Assembly (NCBI GenBank): GCA_947097635.1
Contig: CAMURW010000033.1
Location: 1-10,046, forward strand
Direction of reading: 5' to 3'
DNA from: an uncultured Bacteroidales bacterium
GTDB lineage: Bacteria > Bacteroidota > Bacteroidia > Bacteroidales > P3
Length of the DNA stretch: 10,046 bases
Part shown: one piece after another, positions 1 to 5,889 of the stretch
How the letters are laid out: the number at the start of each line of letters is the position of its first letter
Position numbering within the stretch: position 1 is the first letter of the stretch
Translations under genes and position numbers: made by a program
Notes under the pieces: model-generated
Database searches by the model: none
Seen by the model: the letters and a program-made list of their open reading frames with translations, nothing else
What the model was told of the DNA's origin: nothing

Positions 1-204
1 TGCAAAACACGAGGGAGCACCTCCTGCCCACTCATATGCTACCGGAGGACAAATAGAGAGTACCGCCTCGCCACTAAGACTGCTCCACGCTGTCGTTATC
101 GTGGCGAAGCACGACATCTCGCCTCCCATTAGGACTTTGTGCGGACTACCGTAATCAGCCTTTCGGACAGTCCAGGAAAAAGTCGCCGTTATGTCTCGAT
201 CGCA
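1..204. other. Stretch with no recognisable gene
   Basis: No reading frame here gives a protein I recognise. On the plus strand the frame from position 1 stops at 130-132, the second frame stops at about 152, and the third stops at about 52-54. A minus-strand frame from an ATG at 127-129 stays open to the window edge (about 43 residues), but its composition is not convincing as protein. A small hairpin (TCGTG/CACGA, about 99-115) is visible. The base composition is much more GC-rich than the 300 bp that follow, so this could be the decayed end or beginning of a neighbouring gene. I cannot decide from this window. Confidence 0.4.
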
Positions 205-281
205 TCGAGAGTGGGTCGGAAATCCCCGACCTATTCCCGACCTATTCTCGACCCATTCTCGACCCATTCTCGACCTTTCCA
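205..281. repeat. 11-bp tandem repeat, five copies, with an inverted arm
   Basis: Five consecutive 11-bp units run from 227 to 281: CGACCTATTCC, CGACCTATTCT, CGACCCATTCT twice, and a degenerate CGACCTTTCCA. Just upstream, 205-218 (TCGAGAGTGGGTCG) is the reverse complement of 249-262, and equally of 260-273, except for one position that would be a G:T wobble. The transcript could therefore fold into a 14-bp stem in two alternative registers. The repeat is not part of any credible protein. It may be an intergenic repeat of the variable-copy kind, a terminator-like or processing structure for the unseen upstream gene, or a protein-binding array with near-helical spacing. Which of these it is remains open. 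Confidence 0.8.
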
Positions 282-552
282 TCACCCGACCCATGGATTT
301 TTTTCTCTAACATACAGGATTAAGGGCCTTACCTCGTTGAAATACAAATAATAAGTGCGTATTTTATTAAAAAGTTTCATTTAACCTGTGAATCTATTGC
401 CAATTTGCAAAATTTCGGACGTGTTTTCCTCTTTTAGGGGCATTCTTTTGCCTGATACATATTTTTTTCATTTTTTTCGGCTTTTGACAATTATTTCATA
501 AATATCTGTATTTCAATATATAATAATTACTCGTTTCATGTTTTCACATATT
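282..552. other. AT-rich non-coding region upstream of the arsR operon
   Basis: This stretch is strongly AT-rich from about 300 onward, with runs such as the T-tracts at 462-480, and contains no sustained reading frame. It probably belongs to the upstream control region of the operon starting at 651. A TTGACA-like hexamer occurs at 484-489, but no matching second box follows at the right distance. I see no RNA gene here. Confidence 0.5.
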
Positions 553-574
553 ATATTCGCAAATATGCGAATAT
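553..574. promoter_or_regulatory. Candidate ArsR-family operator (9-4-9 inverted repeat)
   Basis: The arms ATATTCGCA (553-561) and TGCGAATAT (566-574) are perfect reverse complements separated by AATA. ArsR/SmtB repressors are winged-helix dimers that bind AT-rich inverted repeats of about this size near their own promoter. The site ends about 27 bp before the predicted -7 element at 602-609 and lies next to its -33 region, so a bound repressor would hinder RNA polymerase. The first gene of the downstream operon encodes an ArsR-family protein, so autoregulation is the natural inference. Sequence and position are observed; the binding partner is inferred. Confidence 0.65.
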
Positions 575-601
575 TTTTTTTATCAATTCGAAATTTATTC
601 G

Positions 602-609
602 TATTTTTG
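602..609 (+). promoter_or_regulatory. Bacteroidota-type -7 element for the arsR-thioredoxin-OsmC operon
   Basis: TATTTTTG matches the Bacteroidota sigma-factor -7 consensus TAnnTTTG exactly. The -33 position is occupied by a T-run (574-580) rather than a perfect TTTG. Transcription would start near 615, giving a leader of about 35 nt before the ATG at 651. The same TA-TT-TTTGC form recurs at 5873, and related forms occur at 3746 (plus) and 3702 (minus). Confidence 0.6.
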
Positions 610-650
610 CAAACAATTCAATAGGTCACAGTATAACATTAAGAATAGAA

Positions 651-1028
651 ATGGAAGAAGGCACGACGTCTTACACAGAACAGCAAGAGCGGACGGCTGC
701 TATTGCCAAAGCACTATCGCACCCGGCCAGAATAGCCATTTTGGAATACATAATAAAGAATGGAGGCTGCTGCTTCACCGGAATCAACGGATGCATCTCG
801 CTTGCCAAGTCCACAACGTCGCGCCACATAGGCGAACTGGTGGAGGCTGGCCTCATCGTAAGTGACGGCAACGGCACGCGTCCCAAATATTGCATAAACA
901 AAACTACAATGGCACAAGCACGAGGCTTGCTAGCCAAAGTGCTAGACTGCGGCTGCGGAAGCACAGCGTCGGCCACATCGCCCAAGGACGAGATACAATC
1001 ACAACAGATAATAAGATACCATTGCTGA
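651..1028 (+). CDS. ArsR/SmtB-family winged-helix transcriptional repressor
   Basis: This 125-residue protein has the ArsR-family plan. An N-terminal helix is followed by the family signature SHPARIAILEYI (residues 22-33), a helix-turn-helix with recognition helix around LAKSTTSRHIGEL (51-63), and a wing around GNGTRPKYCIN (73-83). Members repress nearby genes until a metal, metalloid or reactive sulfur/oxygen species modifies their cysteines. Arsenic sensors in Bacteroidales commonly carry a CxC at the start of the DNA-binding region; here that place reads GGCCFTGINGC (C40, C41, C48). Further cysteines are C81, C100 and C102 (DCGCGS) and the last residue, C125. In the persulfide sensors SqrR/BigR the first sensing cysteine is in the 'ILC' of helix 2, but this protein has ILE there. 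The inducer is therefore unclear: metalloid, metal or thiol/sulfur stress. It is the first gene of a three-gene operon with a likely operator at 553-574. Family assignment is secure; the ligand is inferred. Confidence 0.9.
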   Translation: MEEGTTSYTEQQERTAAIAKALSHPARIAILEYIIKNGGCCFTGINGCISLAKSTTSRHIGELVEAGLIVSDGNGTRPKYCINKTTMAQARGLLAKVLDCGCGSTASATSPKDEIQSQQIIRYHC

Positions 1029-1031
1029 ATC

Positions 1032-1592
1032 ATGAAACTGACGACAAAGTTTATCGCACTCGTAGCATTGTCATGGACGATGGCAGCCTGCAACGGCAAG
1101 GCAAACGACACCGCATACGAGGCCTCGCTGACGAAAAGGCCTGTGTCCATCGCAACAGCCAAGGCCGCCACACAGAATAACGAACCTGCAGCATCGCATA
1201 CGAAAAATAACACAAAAAAAAATAATACAATGAGTACAATTGAAATGACCAAGGAGATGTTCCTTGAAAAAGTTGCGGATTATAGGGACAAGCCCAATGA
1301 ATTCAAATATCTTGGCGACAAGCCCTGCATCATCGACTTCTACGCCACCTGGTGCGGTCCCTGCCGCCAGACGGCCCCTCGCCTGGAAGAAATAGCGGGA
1401 AAATACGGCGACAAGCTGTACGTTTACAAGGTGGATGTGGATCAGCAACAGGAGTTGGCGGCATTGTTCCGCGTGCGTTCCATTCCCACCATCCTCTTTA
1501 TTCCCATGAACGGGCAGCCTCAGATGGCTGTGGGAGCCTTGGGCTCGCCCGAACTGGAGGACGCAGTAAGAAACATCCTTAAAATACAATAA
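1032..1592 (+). CDS. Exported thioredoxin-fold lipoprotein (TrxP-like)
   Basis: This is a 186-residue protein. Residues 1-20 form a lipoprotein signal peptide (hydrophobic FIALVALSWTM, lipobox M-A-A-C with C20), followed by a polar, low-complexity linker to about residue 66. A complete thioredoxin domain spans about 67-186, with active site WCGPC (W107-C111) and the cis-proline in RSIPT (P152). It resembles the exported thioredoxin TrxP described in Bacteroides fragilis, which also has a linker and an EMTKxMFLEKV segment. It would reduce or exchange disulfides of proteins on the periplasmic side. The start lies 3 bp after the arsR stop, so translation is probably coupled. An ATG at 1230 (M67) follows an A-rich, leader-like stretch and could yield a cytoplasmic form of the bare domain; this is speculative. 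Under ArsR control, the protein probably deals with disulfide or thiol stress. Confidence 0.9.
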   Translation: MKLTTKFIALVALSWTMAACNGKANDTAYEASLTKRPVSIATAKAATQNNEPAASHTKNNTKKNNTMSTIEMTKEMFLEKVADYRDKPNEFKYLGDKPCIIDFYATWCGPCRQTAPRLEEIAGKYGDKLYVYKVDVDQQQELAALFRVRSIPTILFIPMNGQPQMAVGALGSPELEDAVRNILKIQ

Positions 1593-1608
1593 AATACTAT
1601 AAATTCTT

Positions 1609-1989
1609 ATGATGAAGATAATTTTTGAAGAGAATGGCAACGTTGCCGCCACCTACAATGGTGTGACAGTAAAGAACGGTCCCGAGCCAGCTATCGTGAC
1701 TGGCGAGGGCGGACTGAATCCTTTCCAGATGTTGCTATTCGCAATAGGCAATTGCAAAGCTGTATTCATGCAGATGTTCTACAAGAATCACGGATATTCT
1801 TTGCAGGGAGCAGAGTTGGACATAGACTTTGCCTTCAACCCGGACGGCACGTTGAAAAATGCCCTCGTGCACGTCATCCCAGGCCCCGCGCTGCCGGAAA
1901 ATAGGCATCAAGCCCTCATTGCCGTACTGAAAAGTTGCAAGGTGAAGAAGCACCTAAGAGAAGACATAGGATTCACATACGATTTCTAA
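1609..1989 (+). CDS. OsmC/Ohr-family protein with a two-cysteine redox centre
   Basis: This 126-residue protein matches the OsmC-like fold. It has an N-terminal beta region (MKIIFEENGNVAATYNGV), the central helix start GGLNPFQMLLFAIGNCK with C49, and the second half with AVLKSCKVKKHL carrying C110. In OsmC/Ohr proteins the two cysteines, one on each half of the fold, reduce organic hydroperoxides with a dithiol donor. Many OsmC-like proteins instead have unknown substrates, possibly persulfides. The family's usual length is about 130-145 residues, so this is complete. Two adjacent ATGs (1609 and 1612) are possible starts. It begins 16 bp after the thioredoxin stop in the same operon. A thiol peroxidase-like protein beside a thioredoxin fits, although the thioredoxin is predicted to be exported while this protein has no signal peptide, so a direct electron-donor partnership is not assured. 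Confidence 0.85.
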   Translation: MMKIIFEENGNVAATYNGVTVKNGPEPAIVTGEGGLNPFQMLLFAIGNCKAVFMQMFYKNHGYSLQGAELDIDFAFNPDGTLKNALVHVIPGPALPENRHQALIAVLKSCKVKKHLREDIGFTYDF

Positions 1990-2001
1990 CTTTTTGAAAG
2001 G

Positions 2002-2084
2002 CAATAGGAACAATGAGGAGGCAAACGCGGTTGCGGCAGCATCTGCCCGCTTCGCATCTGCCTCCTTTCCTTATTTGCCTATTG
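2002..2084. terminator. Probable bidirectional terminator hairpin between OsmC-like gene and glyS
   Basis: The 99-bp gap between convergent genes can fold into a long interrupted stem. CAATAGG (2002-2008) pairs with CCTATTG (2078-2084), AGGAGGCA (2016-2023) with TGCCTCCT (2059-2066), and an inner GCGGCAG (2033-2039) with CTGCCCGC (2043-2050) with one bulged C. T-rich stretches flank it on both sides (TTATTT inside the right arm; TTTTT at 1991-1995 on the left, read as A's from the other strand). No clean U-tract follows on either strand, so rho-independent action is likely but not certain. Confidence 0.55.
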
Positions 2085-2088
2085 AATC

Positions 2089-3621
2089 CTAGTCTACCTT
2101 GATGGGTTGAATCTTTGCGCCAAGGTATGCTCGGAGTTGGTCTATGGCAACCTTTTCCTGTTGCATGGTGTCGCGGTCGCGTACGGTGACGGTGTTGCTG
2201 GACAGGGTCTCGGCATCCACGGTGATGCAGTAGGGTGTGCCGATGGCATCCTGGCGACGGTAGCGGCGGCCGATGGCATCCTTCTCGTCGTATTGCATCA
2301 TGAAGTCGTATTTCAGCATCTTCATGATTTCCTGCGCCTTCTCTGGCAGGCCGTCTTTCTTTACCAGCGGCAGCACAGCGGCTTTGTAGGGAGCCAGCAC
2401 GGCGGGCAGGCTCAGCACGGTGCGTACAGTGCCGTCGTCCAGCGCCTCGTCTTTCAGCGCGTGGCTGAAGACCGCCAGGAATGTGCGATCCACGCCAATG
2501 GAGGTCTCGATGGCGTAAGGGGTGTAACTTTCATTGAGCTCCGTGTCGAAATACTGCAGCTTCTTGCCGCTGAACTCGCTGTGTCGGTTCAGGTCGAAGT
2601 CCGTGCGGCTGTGTATGCCCTCCAGTTCCTTGAAGCCGAAGGGAAAGTGGAACTCTATGTCCGTGGCGGCGTTGGCGTAGTGTGCCAGCTTCTCGTGGTC
2701 GTGGTAGCAGTAGTTCTCGGCGGGAATGCCTAGTGCCAGATGCCATTTCAGGCGTTCTGCCTTCCAGTATTCGAACCACTCCATCTCAGTGCCGGGGCGC
2801 ACGAAGAACTGCATCTCCATCTGCTCGAACTCGCGCATACGGAAGATGAATTGACGAGCCACGATTTCGTTGCGGAAGGCCTTGCCAACCTGCGCGATGC
2901 CAAAGGGCACCTTCATGCGGCCGCTCTTCTGCACGTTGAGGAAGTTGACGAAGATTCCCTGCGCCGTTTCGGGACGTAGGTAGATGGTGTCGCTGCCGTC
3001 TACCAGGCTGCCCATCTTGGTGGAAAACATCAGGTTGAACTGACGAACCTCGGTCCAGTTGCGCGTGCCGCTGACGGGGCACACGATGCCGAGATCCATT
3101 ATCAGCCGACGCAGACCTTCCAGGTCGTTGTCATTCATGCATTTGCCATAGCGTGCCTGTATCTCGTCTATCTCTTTCCGATGCTGCAGCACACGGGCAT
3201 TGGTGGAGGCGAACTGCTGGCGATCGAAGGCATCACCGAAACGTTTCTGTGCCTTGGCGCATTCCTTCTCTATTTTCTCCTCTATCTTGGCGATGTGATC
3301 CTCCACGAGGATGTCGGCACGATAGCGTTTCTTGCTGTCCTTGTTGTCGATAAGCGGGTCGTTGAAAGCGTCCACGTGCCCGCTGGCTTTCCATATCTTG
3401 GGATGCATGAAGATGGCGCTATCCAGCCCCACGATGTTCTCGTGGTACTGTACCATGCTCTTCCACCAATAACTTTTGATGTTGTTCTTCAGCTCCACGC
3501 CGAGCTGACCGTAATCGTATACCGCTGCCAGACCGTCGTAAATCTCGCTGCTAGGAAAGATAAAGCCGTATTCTTTGGCGTGTGCCACGACTTTCTTGAA
3601 AGCGTCATCTTGGTTTGCCAT
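2089..3621 (-). CDS. glyS: Glycyl-tRNA synthetase, dimeric single-chain type
   Basis: This 510-residue class II aminoacyl-tRNA synthetase charges tRNA-Gly in the cytoplasm, using glycine and ATP. It is the homodimeric form found in archaea, eukaryotes and many bacteria, not the alpha2-beta2 GlyQ/GlyS type. The catalytic core begins at SSEIYDGLAAVYDYG (24-38), with substrate loop RPETAQGIF (216-224), motif 2 from FRNE (249-252) through MREFEQMEMQFF (262-273), and motif 3 with IGVDRTFLA (375-383; R379 contacts ATP in the family). The insertion at about 100-180 is rich in charged helix and is typical of this type. The C-terminal anticodon-binding domain covers about 405-510 (PAVLAPYKAAVLPL; DAIGRRYRRQDAIGTPYCIT). 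The length is normal for Bacteroidales. The ATG at 3619-3621 is the natural start. It is transcribed alone, convergent with the redox operon and divergent from the protease gene. Confidence 0.97.
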   Translation of the reverse strand: MANQDDAFKKVVAHAKEYGFIFPSSEIYDGLAAVYDYGQLGVELKNNIKSYWWKSMVQYHENIVGLDSAIFMHPKIWKASGHVDAFNDPLIDNKDSKKRYRADILVEDHIAKIEEKIEKECAKAQKRFGDAFDRQQFASTNARVLQHRKEIDEIQARYGKCMNDNDLEGLRRLIMDLGIVCPVSGTRNWTEVRQFNLMFSTKMGSLVDGSDTIYLRPETAQGIFVNFLNVQKSGRMKVPFGIAQVGKAFRNEIVARQFIFRMREFEQMEMQFFVRPGTEMEWFEYWKAERLKWHLALGIPAENYCYHDHEKLAHYANAATDIEFHFPFGFKELEGIHSRTDFDLNRHSEFSGKKLQYFDTELNESYTPYAIETSIGVDRTFLAVFSHALKDEALDDGTVRTVLSLPAVLAPYKAAVLPLVKKDGLPEKAQEIMKMLKYDFMMQYDEKDAIGRRYRRQDAIGTPYCITVDAETLSSNTVTVRDRDTMQQEKVAIDQLRAYLGAKIQPIKVD

Positions 3622-3657
3622 TATCTTATATCTTACTAATTATCAGGAATGAACAGC

Positions 3658-3680
3658 GTTTTTCCAGAGCGTGGAAAAGC
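3658..3680 (-). promoter_or_regulatory. Stem-loop in the glyS leader
   Basis: On the plus strand GTTTTTCCA (3658-3666) pairs with TGGAAAAGC (3672-3680) around a 5-nt loop, giving nine pairs, one of them a wobble. In the glyS mRNA the stem would begin about 8 nt after the predicted start of transcription (near 3688) and about 37 nt before the ATG. No T-box features (specifier loop, UGGN-type antiterminator) are apparent, and no U-run follows, so this is more likely a stabilising 5' hairpin than an attenuator. Confidence 0.45.
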
Positions 3681-3682
3681 AC

Positions 3683-3702
3683 TGCATCGGGATGCAAAAT
3701 TA
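3683..3702 (-). promoter_or_regulatory. glyS promoter (-7 element) with overlapping palindrome
   Basis: Read on the minus strand, 3702-3695 is TAATTTTG, an exact TAnnTTTG -7 element; a TTTA lies near the -33 position. Transcription would start near 3688, leaving a leader of about 66 nt. The perfect inverted repeat TGCATC-GG-GATGCA (3683-3696) overlaps the end of the -7 element and the start site. Its 2-bp spacer makes it unsuitable as an RNA hairpin but possible as a DNA-binding site. That regulatory role is inference. Confidence 0.55.
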
Positions 3703-3745
3703 CACAATAATTTGGAATTAAACATAGCGAATGAAGTTTTCTGTG

Positions 3746-3753
3746 TATATTTG
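3746..3753 (+). promoter_or_regulatory. Promoter -7 element for the secreted protease gene
   Basis: TATATTTG matches TAnnTTTG exactly. No good TTTG is found at the -33 distance; the only nearby one (3711-3714) is about ten bases too far upstream. Transcription would start near 3760, giving a leader of about 90 nt. It lies back to back with the glyS promoter, about 45 bp away. Confidence 0.5.
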
Positions 3754-3767
3754 CAAAAACTTTCTAA

Positions 3768-3785
3768 TCCGCCAAAGATGGCGGA
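3768..3785 (+). promoter_or_regulatory. Stem-loop near the 5' end of the protease leader
   Basis: TCCGCCA (3768-3774) and TGGCGGA (3779-3785) form a perfect 7-bp stem with an AAGA loop, beginning about 8 nt after the predicted transcription start. TTTCTAA occurs on both sides (3761-3767 and 3791-3797). A weaker hairpin GGAC-TATT-GTCC (3799-3810) follows. The function is unknown; a 5' stabilising structure is the simplest reading. Confidence 0.45.
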
Positions 3786-3848
3786 GATGCTTTCTAACGG
3801 ACTATTGTCCAAGTAATAAAGAAACGTAAATAAACACTAAAGAGCTTG

Positions 3849-5564
3849 ATGAACTTTACGAATACGTTACTGTTTTCCTTGCTGCTGGCATTGTGCTGCA
3901 CTACTCCCGCCGTCGCACAGATCAGTCATGGTGGCAGCCCTCGCTATGCCGGCCTCGCGGCGCCAAAAGGCACAGCCTCTCCCACCTTGGTGACGGCCGC
4001 TGTGGACAATGACGCTCTGATAGAAGAAGACTTGAACAACACCAAGATGGGCAGCCCCATGCGCATAGGCGTAGTAGAAAACCTGAAGGCCGACGTAATG
4101 CAGGAGGCACAGCTGCTGACGCAGGACGACGGCAGCGTGGTGAGGCGCATCGCCGTGGCGGCACCCGGTGCCTATTTCATGAGTCTCACCTTCGACACCT
4201 TCCTGCTGCCGCCAGGGGCGAAACTCTTCGTGTACGACGCGACGGGACGCTTCGTGATAGGAAGCTTCGTGGCCAGCGACATGAAAAGCGACGGTACATT
4301 CTACACCCAGGCCATCCCAGGCGACCTGTGCTACGTGGAATACCACGAGCCTGCCAAGGTGGCAGGCACGGGCAGGCTGCATCTGGCCGACGTGATGTAT
4401 GGTTATAAAGACCTGTTCCACGACGTGCTGGCACAGGTCGAAAACAGCGGCGATGCCGAGCGCGGCGCACTGGAAGAACTGCAGGAGAAAGGTGTACTGG
4501 GCAGCAGCGAGGGCAAATGCCACATCGACGTCGCCTGTCCCGAAGGGCGCTATTGGATAAACCAAACACGCAGCGTGGCGGCCTACGTGCTGAGAATAGG
4601 CCACAGCGGATATTATTGCAGCGGCACCCTCATCAACAATACGCATAAAGACAAGAAACCCTATTTTCTGAGTGCCTACCATTGTCAGGCTATGGGCACC
4701 GTGGATCAGTGGACCTTCTACTTTAACTATCAGGCCAGTAGCTGCAACACACATGATGGCCCTATTACCAGCACGATGACAGGTGCCACCATACGCGCAA
4801 AATACAAGACCGATGGCGGCAGCGACATGCTGCTGCTGGAACTGGACCAGCAGGTGCCCGACAGCTATCATCCCTATTACGCCGGCTGGAGCCGCAGCAG
4901 CAATGACTGGACGGTGGGCTGCGGCATACATCATCCCGGCGGCGACGAAAAGAAAATCAGCATTCCAAAGCAGGTGTCACAAGGCGTAGGCACTGCCAAC
5001 GCCGACCACGGTGTCGTCCTTACCTTGAAGAACTTCATACGCGCCGACTGGCAGGACAAAGGTGTCACTGAAGGCGGCAGCAGCGGCTCAGCCCTCTTTA
5101 ACAGGAACGGACAAATCATAGGCCAACTGTTTGGTGGCAACAGCAGCTGTTCCAACACCTATGGTCGCGATTACTACGGACAGATAGCGGTGAGCTGGGA
5201 AGGCGACGGCAGCAAAGCCACACGCCTCAAGGACTGGCTGGACCCCACAGGCAGCAACCCAACCAGCCTGGGAGGATATGGCAGCGACGCGGCTGGTGCT
5301 GATTCCCTGAACCAAGGAGTGAAAGCACTCACCACATTCCCCAACCCCACGGACGGAACCCGTTTTCAGATGCAGGCCGACGACAGCGGCAGTGCGGGGT
5401 ATTACGTATACAACATGAGCGGCCTGCTGGTGCAAAAGGGCGAGATTAACCTTACGCCAGCCGTGCAAAAAATCGACTTAGCAGACCTTCGCAATGGCGC
5501 ATACTACGTGGAAGTGGTAGTGAACAACAAACGCTACGGCAACATAGTTGTGATAGCAAAATAA
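3849..5564 (+). CDS. Secreted trypsin-like (S1) protease, lysyl-endopeptidase type, with T9SS sorting domain
   Basis: This is a 571-residue exported protease precursor. A Sec signal peptide (1-24, ending AVAQ) is followed by a pro-region to about residue 222 and a chymotrypsin-fold domain of about 223-468. The C-terminal sorting domain (about 495-571: TFPNPTDG, then YVYNMSGLLV, LRNGAYYVEV and a K at the end) marks cargo of the type IX secretion system. Catalytic residues are H278 (FLSAYHC), D326 (GGSDMLLLELD) and S412 (GGSSGSALF). The cysteines C224/C434, C230/C299 and C257/C279 have separations of 210, 69 and 22, almost identical to the three disulfides of Achromobacter lysyl endopeptidase (6-216, 12-80, 36-58). 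C358 is left over. D441 in RDYYG may correspond to the S1-pocket Asp that selects lysine there, but this alignment is from memory. I chose the ATG at 3849; a TTG directly before it is also in frame. The product should be surface-attached or released and digest external protein. Confidence 0.9.
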   Translation: MNFTNTLLFSLLLALCCTTPAVAQISHGGSPRYAGLAAPKGTASPTLVTAAVDNDALIEEDLNNTKMGSPMRIGVVENLKADVMQEAQLLTQDDGSVVRRIAVAAPGAYFMSLTFDTFLLPPGAKLFVYDATGRFVIGSFVASDMKSDGTFYTQAIPGDLCYVEYHEPAKVAGTGRLHLADVMYGYKDLFHDVLAQVENSGDAERGALEELQEKGVLGSSEGKCHIDVACPEGRYWINQTRSVAAYVLRIGHSGYYCSGTLINNTHKDKKPYFLSAYHCQAMGTVDQWTFYFNYQASSCNTHDGPITSTMTGATIRAKYKTDGGSDMLLLELDQQVPDSYHPYYAGWSRSSNDWTVGCGIHHPGGDEKKISIPKQVSQGVGTANADHGVVLTLKNFIRADWQDKGVTEGGSSGSALFNRNGQIIGQLFGGNSSCSNTYGRDYYGQIAVSWEGDGSKATRLKDWLDPTGSNPTSLGGYGSDAAGADSLNQGVKALTTFPNPTDGTRFQMQADDSGSAGYYVYNMSGLLVQKGEINLTPAVQKIDLADLRNGAYYVEVVVNNKRYGNIVVIAK

Positions 5565-5870
5565 TAGGCCACACTTCCGTCGACTACAATATAAGTATCA
5601 TCCAAATTCCATGCACCTCACTGCGTTTCCATACCACGCCTGCACCTGGCATACGTCGGAATTTTCTGCCCCATCCCCGGTCAGCAAACCTCCTTTCTGT
5701 TATCCTCGCCCTCTCGCACACCGCCCCAATGTAGCCTCAGCGCCATTCCCGCTGCATCGGTTCTGCGCCAAAGTGCCTTAAAGTGCCGCATAAGTGCAGT
5801 ATATTTTGAATGCATATCTCATTTCTATTTCAGCAAACAAGCATTTTTTTCTCACATATATAAAAAAATA
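5565..5870. other. Intergenic stretch without a convincing gene
   Basis: About 300 bp after the protease stop are C-rich on the plus strand (for example 5669-5730) and then become AT-rich. I find no clear terminator hairpin for the protease. A 36-codon minus-strand frame (5681-5791, beginning MRHFKALWRR and ending KEVC) starts at an ATG inside the AAGTGC repeats; it is short and has no visible promoter, so I do not call it a gene. Confidence 0.5.
5771..5797. repeat. Three short direct repeats of AAGTGC
   Basis: AAGTGC begins at 5771, 5781 and 5792, that is at 10- and 11-bp intervals, so the copies face the same side of the helix. They lie about 80-100 bp upstream of the promoter for the DUF349 gene. 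They could be a regulator-binding array or chance; the units are only six bases. Confidence 0.35.
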
Positions 5871-5872
5871 TG

Positions 5873-5880
5873 TATTTTTG
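5873..5880 (+). promoter_or_regulatory. Promoter -7 element for the DUF349 gene
   Basis: TATTTTTG is an exact TAnnTTTG match, with a T-run (5843-5850) somewhat further upstream than the usual -33 spacing and no true TTTG. Transcription would begin near 5887, about 88 nt before the ATG at 5975. Confidence 0.55.
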
Positions 5881-5889
5881 CATTTTGTT

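Noticed and set aside
139..351. A 70-codon plus-strand frame before the arsR operon
   Set aside because: Its middle is the 11-bp tandem repeat and its ends are AT-rich spacer; it has no promoter, no recognisable domain and starts in a non-ATG context.
484..520. Sigma-70-like promoter with TTGACA at 484-489
   Set aside because: No TATAAT-like box is found 16-18 bp downstream, and the other promoters in the window follow the TAnnTTTG type.
671..1652. Antisense frames of 193 codons across the arsR-thioredoxin region
   Set aside because: The sense products are well-defined families; the antisense products are hydrophobic or cysteine-rich strings with no start signals.
651..1989. Arsenic-resistance operon
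   Set aside because: No arsenite pump, arsenate reductase, ArsD or ArsM gene is present in the window, and the repressor lacks the usual CxC at the sensor position; arsenic remains only one possible inducer.
2107..2733. A 208-codon plus-strand frame inside glyS
   Set aside because: It lies opposite the conserved synthetase motifs and its product is a low-complexity Val/Gly/Ala-rich chain, typical of a shadow frame.
3622..3694. T-box riboswitch in the glyS leader
   Set aside because: The leader is only about 66 nt, too short for a T-box, and lacks the specifier and antiterminator elements; the class is also not expected in this phylum.
3867..4934. A 355-codon antisense frame opposite the protease gene
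   Set aside because: The plus-strand protein has a full set of protease motifs. The long antisense opening follows from the GC-rich third positions of that gene, and the antisense product has no domain features.
5681..5791. A 36-residue minus-strand gene
   Set aside because: Too short, no promoter element upstream on that strand, and no evidence of conservation available; kept only as part of an observation on the spacer.
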